In this document: positions 58,206-64,000 of the stretch, one piece after another
Position numbering within the stretch: the stretch's first letter is position 1
How the letters are laid out: each line of letters opens with the position of its first letter
Source of the DNA: Hofstenia miamia
Taxonomy: Eukaryota; Xenacoelomorpha; Acoela
NCBI GenBank assembly: GCA_004352715.1
Contig: SCFE01000017.1
Span: 774,596-838,595 of the forward strand
DNA: 64,000 bases
Direction of reading: 5' to 3'
Program-made: the position numbers and the translations under genes
The notes under the pieces: generated by a model
Seen by the model: the letters and a program-made list of their open reading frames with translations, nothing else
What the model was told of the DNA's origin: nothing
The model's database searches: none

Positions 58206-59742
58206 ATGGATTCTAGTCATACTGTTATTTATTCTCCTATTGGGTCCCCTCTACAGGGAGTCCCCTATGCAAGCATTGGTAGCCCAAACACTGCCCCTTG
58301 TACCATTGGATCATTATTTAACTTATCCCTACCTACTTCTCCTTACTCAAGTTTCTCCTGTGAACACCCAACAAATATTAAACACCCAAGATGCTCCACT
58401 GATTCCTGCCCATCCATTGGTTTTGTCAGCTAACCCCACACCACTGTTTGATCACCAGGCCATAGAAATCTAGCATCTCCAAGATTTGTTGTACCAACAA
58501 GTCACCCTGTGATTAGAAGGTGAGAGGCGCATTGAGGCTTTGCAAGCTGAGTACCAATGAATGGAAAAGAAAATGTTAGAATCAATTATGTCACTGGAAC
58601 TTCAGATTAATCAGCTTACACCCACCAAGGCAACTTCTTGTGAGGCACCCTTCTCTCCTGCTTTTGACAACTATGTCACACATGCTGCACTAGATGAAGT
58701 TCTAGATGATTTTGGTGAACAATTAACCCACCAATTCACTCACATGCTGGCTGCTCAATGAGAACCTCATCCATCCAGTGACTCAAGCAGTACTACTCCC
58801 CCTTGGTCTGGTAACATGCTACAGTGCATGCAAACTGTGAGCCTATATTTATTCAGTCTTCTGGTTCTCTTGTGTCAACCTTGTCTACTATGGCTATGCC
58901 TGTTCATCCTATGGGGATGAGTCATGTTCCCACATTTCCTGTGACTACCACAATTGTGCCTTCTGCTTCTGAGCATGTTGCTGATGGAAGTCCTTATTTT
59001 GGTGTACCTATCAGGTCTGCAACAAGTGGTAGGCCACGGTTCACTAAATCAGTTCTTCCCATATAGTCTAGTGGAGATCCCAAATATTTTAACAAACACT
59101 CTGCTCTACTAAAATTTACTGATCAAATCAATGTAGTCTCACAATCCTTTGATGAATGGTTTTTTCTCTTTGAGTTGACTATGAAGCAGTATCATAAAAT
59201 GCAAGACACTGCCATATTGCAATTCCCTTTGTATCTTCATGGGTTGGCTTACAGTATATGATGCTTGACAGAGAGATTAAAACAAATTGTCAATTACTGA
59301 TAGGATATTTTGAGGATCACTATAGAGTGCTTCACATCAAGCATCAGTATAAAACTATTCTGTGTGACATGTCTTTCAGAAAAGGTGACAACGTCTGAAA
59401 TTACATCACTCAGGTGGAAAGGCTATTCTGATTGAGTAATCTGTCGCCAGAATACTCCTGAGACAATCTTTTCACCTACATTTGTCATGATTTTCCACAA
59501 TACATCTGCTCCTGTCTGGAGATGATCTCCACACCATCAAATGGAAAGCTATCAGCATTGTTTACCTGATACACAATACAAGTCAAATTGACAAGGATGT
59601 CTCTGAATTGAAGATGAATACTGGCCTCAGTACATCTAAAGCTAAGGAAGGTTCTTCCTGAGTACCTGCCAAGAAAGAGTTCAACCTGTCCTCAGTCAGG
59701 TGTTACCAGTGCAGACAGAAAGGCCACCTGTGAACTGCCTGT
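58206..59742 (+). pseudogene. gag of gypsy element 2
   Basis: Starts MDSSHTVIYSPIGSPLQGVP at 58206, a Pro/Ser-rich head. A helical piece (58561-58761, MSLELQINQLTP and LDDFGEQLTHQFTHML) and a capsid-like piece (about 59070-59260, FTDQINVVSQSFDEWFFLFE) follow in shifted frames. It ends in a CX2CX4HX4C knuckle at 59701-59742 (CYQCRQKGH...C) with a stop codon inside the knuckle. Confidence 0.65.
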
Positions 59743-59899
59743 AGTTGCTGCAATCCAGATCTTGGTTGATGGAGATGGATTTATCATAGATGAGCCTACC
59801 AACACTGGCAACAACATCATCAATACAGCTGAACCATTAAATCAAGGGGAGCACTGTCTCCTAACAACCAAGTGCAAAGAGATTCTCATAATTACCCAC

Positions 59900-60235
59900 C
59901 TGATGCAGAAAATGTGATTCTGCAACAGTAGATACAGGAGCTCCTGCCTCAATTATCAGTGATGAATGTTGTTCTGCATTGTGCATGAGCTGAGATTCCT
60001 TAGATCCATCCACCATTCATCTGATTGACACATCTGGAAATAAAATCTCACTGAGAGGGAAGGTCAGTGACATAGACATGCAGATCAATAATGAACTATT
60101 CCAAATGGATTTGGTAGTGGTGGACACTTTGAACCAACCATTACCCTATGATATTATATTAGGGAGTGACTTCCTTGAAAAAAAATTGTGTCATAAACTA
60201 CAGGAACAATATGATATCCATCTGAGATCATGAAG
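59900..60235 (+). pseudogene. Aspartic protease of gypsy element 2
   Basis: Reads ATVDTGAPASIISDECC at about 59922-59972, with the catalytic DTGA intact, and later PLPYDIILGSDFLEK, the ILG segment ending the fold. A stop lies between. It matures the gag-pol polyprotein in active relatives. Confidence 0.75.
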
Positions 60236-60739
60236 CTACTCACCCATTCCTGAAGAAGAAATTCACTTCCAACTCACTGAACTTGTGTTCCTTGAAGCCC
60301 ATCATTGGACTCAGGTGCCTGCATTTTCCACCAGCAATGTAATGATATCTGGGCCAAAGGGGTGCCACCTGAAAGGTATTAATCTGTCACCTGATTTATG
60401 CCATGGGAAAATGTACATCACTATGCTGAACAGTTTGAAATTTAAAGTTTGAGTCAACACTGCACAACTTGAAATCATGGCAGTGCCCATGCAGTTAATG
60501 AATGTCTCCACCATGCATTTACCCATATTTACTGTGATTCATGATATGGACAAACCTCTGGATACTGTTAGGATCCCCTTAGTTACCAATGAGTCAAACC
60601 CACACCTCTAAGAAGGGGAGCATCAGTTACTTATCTCATTACTAAAATGCAAGAGCAATGTCTTTAATTATGGAGCTGTAAGTGTCAGGCAAGCTGTCAG
60701 TGAAGAACACTCAATCAAAATGAAAACAAACAAACCTAT

Positions 60740-61430
60740 CTGATTACCAGTATGGAGGGTTCCTGAGAACCTGAAAGAAAAATACAAAAAATTCCTGAGT
60801 GACCTTCTGGAGAGTTGAATTATACAAAGAGTAACAGTCCCTACACCACACTGATGGTCTCCATTAAGCAGGGAGAAAAATACTGATTATGCATTGATTT
60901 CTGTAAATTGAACAATTTCACCATCAAGGATGCCTATCCTCTTCTGAGGATAGAGGAATTACTTTGATGCTGACCAGTATAAGTTTTCTCATGCCTCAAT
61001 CTATGCAAGGCCTACTGGCAGGTCTCAATGTGAGAATCCAACATCCAAAAGACTGCCTTCTTTACCCCCTATGGGCTCTATGAATGGAAGTATATGGCTT
61101 TTGGCCTTTGTAACACCCCTGCAACTTTTCAAAGGTATGATACCAAGGTGCTGAAGAACAATGCTAATGTTTTGGAGCCCAGTATATCATCTTAATTGTC
61201 ACAAGTGATACATTCCCAGAACATCTGGACAAGCTGAGGCACACACTTGATCTACTCCAGAATGCTGGACTTAAGGTTAATGGTAATAAATGCACCCTCA
61301 CTCAAAACAAAGTCACCTTCTTGGGGTGAGCAATCAAGCCCAGTAAAATATCAATCACAACAAATGTCAAAGACTTTCTGGATAAAATTGAGACACTGAA
61401 AAACCAGAAAGACATGCAGTGACTAATGTG
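60740..61430 (+). pseudogene. Reverse transcriptase of gypsy element 2 (active site lost)
   Basis: VPENLKEKYKKFLSDLLES begins the domain. The palm block reads LNLCKAYWQV, with Asn where the metal-binding Asp should be. The YxDD box reads YIILIVTSD (about 61185-61212), so both catalytic aspartates are gone. LDLLQNAGLKVNGNKCTL and VTFLG follow. Several stops. Confidence 0.8.
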
Positions 61431-61539
61431 ATTCTTAAATTATTACAGCATGTTCATCCCTGACCTAGCTGAGAAGACAAAGAGCATCTCTCAGTTACTC
61501 AAAAAATCAGTCAAGTTCAAATGGACCTGGAGGGAATAG

Positions 61540-61925
61540 GAAAACCTAGATCAAATGAAGAAAGAGTTGAAAAAGATCCCTACACTAAATATGCCAGATT
61601 ACAAGAAAAGCTTTATCATCAACTGTGATGCCAGTGCCATAGCCATTAGCAGAGTTCTGAGTCAGATGGTAGATGGGTGGAAAGCCCCATCCAGTATTGC
61701 AGCTGCAAACTGCACATGTCTGAAAGAAACTATGGGGCCACTAAAAGCAAGATGCTGGCCATTGTGGAATCACTGAAAAAATTTCAATATTTAATCTTGG
61801 GATGTCCTTTTGTTGTGTGCCCTGACAACAGTACACTAGCCTGGCTGAAGAAATTCTCTGGGGACAAGTCCAATATTGTAGCCAGGTGGATTGATTATTT
61901 ATTTGATTTCTTATTCACTATCTAG
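61540..61925 (+). pseudogene. RNase H of gypsy element 2
   Basis: The plus-strand frame 61555-61776 reads KSFIINCDASAIAISRVLSQ (first catalytic Asp kept). A frameshift near 61680 leads to ERNYGATKSKMLAIVESLKK, FQYLILGCPFVV and STLAWLKKFSGDKS. Order and motifs match the gypsy RNase H. Confidence 0.8.
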
Positions 61926-62199
61926 CACTGACCTGGGAAGTTACATCTTAATGCAAACTACTGGATGGCACTTCCCAGATACAAATGAGATCTAAAGAAG
62001 CTGGCAGGTGAGTGAGTACAGTTTGGATTCATTCTTTTAACCAAGTACCAGATGCTACCTGAGATTAATGCCAAACAACAAGGCAGAGCCATCTTGCCCA
62101 TCTTGGTATGTGAGGAAATAACTGCAGAGGAGATCCTCCACCACCATAAACATGACAAAGTGCTGTCACAAATTCTGTAGAGAATCAAAAATCCTTTTT

Positions 62200-62950
62200 T
62201 CAATGGACCTGGTAACAGAGAGATATTTTAAACAATACAATTGGCAAGTTAATGAGCAAGGTCTCCTGTACACAAAAAGCAGGAATAACAGGTTCACCAT
62301 CCCTGAGTACTTTTGACACAACCTCATCAGAAGAGTGCATGAGTGAGGCCATTTGGGCATAATTAAAATGGAGAATACCTTCAACACCAGATATATCACA
62401 ATCAGAATAAGATTGATCAACATTATTAATAAGTGCAAAATGTGTCAGTTGCAGAACACCAACCACTTCCCCAAACAATGAGTAACCCTCAAGAAAGAGC
62501 CTGCAGAGAGACCAAATGAGGTTGTCCACATGGATCTAGAAAATTTATCTTGTGACAACAATGGCTACCAGTATGCATTGGTCATGGTTGATCATTTCAT
62601 GAAATATGCTTGCATCATTCCTCTAAACAGTACCACCACTGATTGAATTGTGGAAAAAGTCATGAAAAAATGGGTCCTTAAATTCAGGCCAATGGAGAAA
62701 CTAGTGTCAGACAAAGCTCCACAATTCAAAAATAACCTGATGGCAGCATTAAGTCAAGAGATGGAAATAATGCATGAATTCACCACTGTGTATCACCCAC
62801 AATCAAATGACCTAGTAGAACACCTTAACAGAACTTTGATCAAGTTACTAAGAGTAGCCCTTTTATGAGCATCAGGAAATCAGTGGTGATGGGTAATCAA
62901 AGTTATTGAATACTTCTACAATACCTCCATATACACCACCAACTAAACAA
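62200..62950 (+). pseudogene. Integrase of gypsy element 2
   Basis: The HHCC zinc domain is at about 62325-62455 (HExGHLG, then CKMCQ, with one stop). The core is unusually well kept: VHMDLENLS (about 62525-62550), LVSDKAPQFKNN (62701-62736) and DLVEHLNRTLIKL (about 62810-62850) supply the three D, D, E positions. The open piece is 62650-62868. The tail FYNTSIYTTN is cut by the tandem duplication. Confidence 0.82.
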
Positions 62951-63105
62951 TGTAAACTAAATTAATGTGTGATGTGGTATTTTCCAATGTCATGTATGTT
63001 AATAAAAACAAAACAAGTATGTAAACTAAACAATGTAAACTAAATTAATGTGTGATGTGATACTTCCAATGTCATATATGTTAATAAAAAAACAAGTATG
63101 TAAAC
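62946..63105 (+). repeat. About 80-bp tandem duplication at the end of the integrase
   Basis: Two copies of AACAATGTAAACTAAATTAA followed by TGTGTGATGTG, CCAATGTCAT, ATGTTAATAAAAA and ACAAGTATGTAAACTAA, starting at about 62946 and 63026. The first copy overlaps decayed integrase codons (KLMCDVV). Confidence 0.8.
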
Positions 63106-63600
63106 TAATTTAGGCCATGTAAATAAGCAAGTAAATAAATTGGTTACATTTTAAACAATAGACTGCAACTAAATTTTGTATTTATTGACATGTGTTGTCT
63201 GTGAAATTTATTTATTACCACTTAATATTAAAAAATTATTTTATTTTTTAAAAAATACTTATTAATTATGTAATTCCAAAAATGTAAATGAATAAAAAAA
63301 TTGGTTACATTTTAGACATTTCTAATTTTATTGAATTTTGAAAATTGCTTTATCTCTATGTGTATTGATAAATGACTACATTTAAATAATAGACTACAAA
63401 CAATGCTAACAAAGCATCCCAATGACGTCAGATATACACCCATTGCCAAAATACACAGCCCAGCAGAGGCTAAAGGTCCTCTCTTGACCAATCAGAAAAA
63501 AGTGTAACAAAATATGGCCCACCTCTCAACCAATAAGAAAAAATTGTACCAAAATACACTCAGATTTATACTACTTTTGCTGTTCATTGAATATACAACA
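63106..63600. other. Non-coding AT-rich stretch with a short imperfect repeat
   Basis: ACCAATCAGAAAAAAGTGTA (63488-63507) recurs imperfectly as ACCAATAAGAAAAAATTGTA (63529-63548). No gene. Confidence 0.5.
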
Positions 63601-64000
63601 AGGATGGGCTAATTGTGAGAGGTCTTCATTCACTTCTACCCTAACACCATCATCAATGCAAGCAATGCCCACACTTCCAACATGGACATGTTAATGACAC
63701 TCATGATAGCACTGAAGGGGCTCTGCCTCTACAAGAGTTTCTCCAACACTTTGCATCAAAACTGTCCCATGAGCTCAAGGCTTCCTGCTTTACATTTCTT
63801 TCAACTATGAGATGAGGTGGTAACACAAAGAGAAGTCTTAATGCAATTAACCAGAACCCCACAGTATGCTGAGGTACAGAGCTGGGAGGGCCTCCTAGCA
63901 ATTGATATGGTCAAAGCCACCCAGAAAGTAGTGTCCAGGCCACCCTTACAACTGTTGCCACAGAATTAAATTGAGCAAGGGGGTGTGTAGAGTCACTCAG
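63600..64000 (+). other. Unidentified region; possible end of an LTR element
   Basis: Less AT-rich, with broken frames that I cannot assign (for example LPLQEFLQHFASKLSHELKA on the plus strand). GCAAGGGGGTG followed by TGTAGAGTCACTC at about 63973-63997 looks like a polypurine tract followed by the TG start of a 3' LTR. The window ends before this can be tested. Confidence 0.3.

Larger units (their letters stand above)
57608..63105 (+). mobile_element. Ty3/gypsy LTR retrotransposon 2, decayed, 3' end lost
   Basis: The order on the plus strand is LTR, primer-binding site, gag, CCHC knuckle, protease, RT, RNase H, integrase. It is less AT-rich than element 1 but of the same lineage. Many point stops (often CAA/CAG or TGG changed to TAA/TAG/TGA) scatter through every domain. 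After the integrase the sequence ends in a tandem duplication (62946-63105) and no 3' LTR follows. Confidence 0.85.

Noticed and set aside
58072-58473. 133-codon plus-strand frame with hydrophobic stretches, looking like a membrane protein
   Set aside because: It overlaps the gag start in another frame within gypsy element 2; the 58206 frame fits gag better and the hydrophobic run is a frame artefact.
1-64000. CRISPR arrays, bacterial operons, rRNA and tRNA genes
   Set aside because: No regularly spaced direct repeats of CRISPR type, no rRNA-like conserved blocks, and no tRNA T-loop and acceptor pairing that held up when checked by eye.

Overview
The window looks like AT-rich nuclear DNA of an invertebrate animal. 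There are no operons or bacterial signals. Nearly every recognisable coding stretch is a eukaryotic transposable element: APE-type LINEs, Ty3/gypsy elements, Tc1/mariner, hAT-like MITEs, piggyBac and a Penelope-like fragment. I cannot name the species or phylum from the sequence. Only three coding regions are open from start to stop and look like real proteins: a 1151-residue LINE polyprotein (31332-34787) and two small secreted proteins that are paralogues of each other (38748-39185 on the minus strand, 44535-44978 on the plus strand). Everything else coding is broken.

Layout. 1-6.85 kb is a nest of LINE relics (one family, called LINE-B here, three times) and one hAT-like MITE. 6.88-7.93 kb holds a palindromic minisatellite interrupted by a gap. 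8-14.2 kb is mostly non-coding, with a faint LINE tail and a MITE (11664-13045) that has itself been invaded by a second element. 14.2-20.8 kb is a decayed Ty3/gypsy element, cut off in its integrase by the 3' end of a minus-strand LINE-B copy. That copy (about 20.8-25.1 kb) is close to full length and shows an SGNH/esterase domain in ORF1. 27-30.5 kb holds two more minus-strand LINEs. 30.7-31.2 kb is a mariner relic that abuts the intact LINE. 35.9-38.4 kb is a hAT-like composite.

38.7-45.1 kb carries the two secreted-protein genes, head to head with starts 5.35 kb apart. Between them lie a mariner relic, a LINE relic and a textbook hAT MITE with perfect 8-bp target duplications. 45.4-52.6 kb holds mariner, Penelope and MITE fragments, and a piggyBac element with both ends and TTAA sites, apparently nested in a larger element with repeated inverted ends. 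53.5-55.1 kb is a dead copy of the intact LINE. 57.6-63.1 kb is a second decayed Ty3/gypsy element with a probable 5' LTR and primer-binding site.

The best candidate for something undescribed is the secreted pair. They align without a gap over 145 residues, with 52 identities by hand count. They share a 20-residue signal peptide ending in NA, one cysteine at position 59, and a conserved basic/aromatic C-terminal half. I do not recognise the family. Two of the multi-N gaps are flanked by identical 30-bp sequences and a third by identical 109-bp sequences. The single N at 6025 joins two near-identical 142-bp copies. These look like unmerged contig overlaps, so part of the local duplication is probably assembly artefact.
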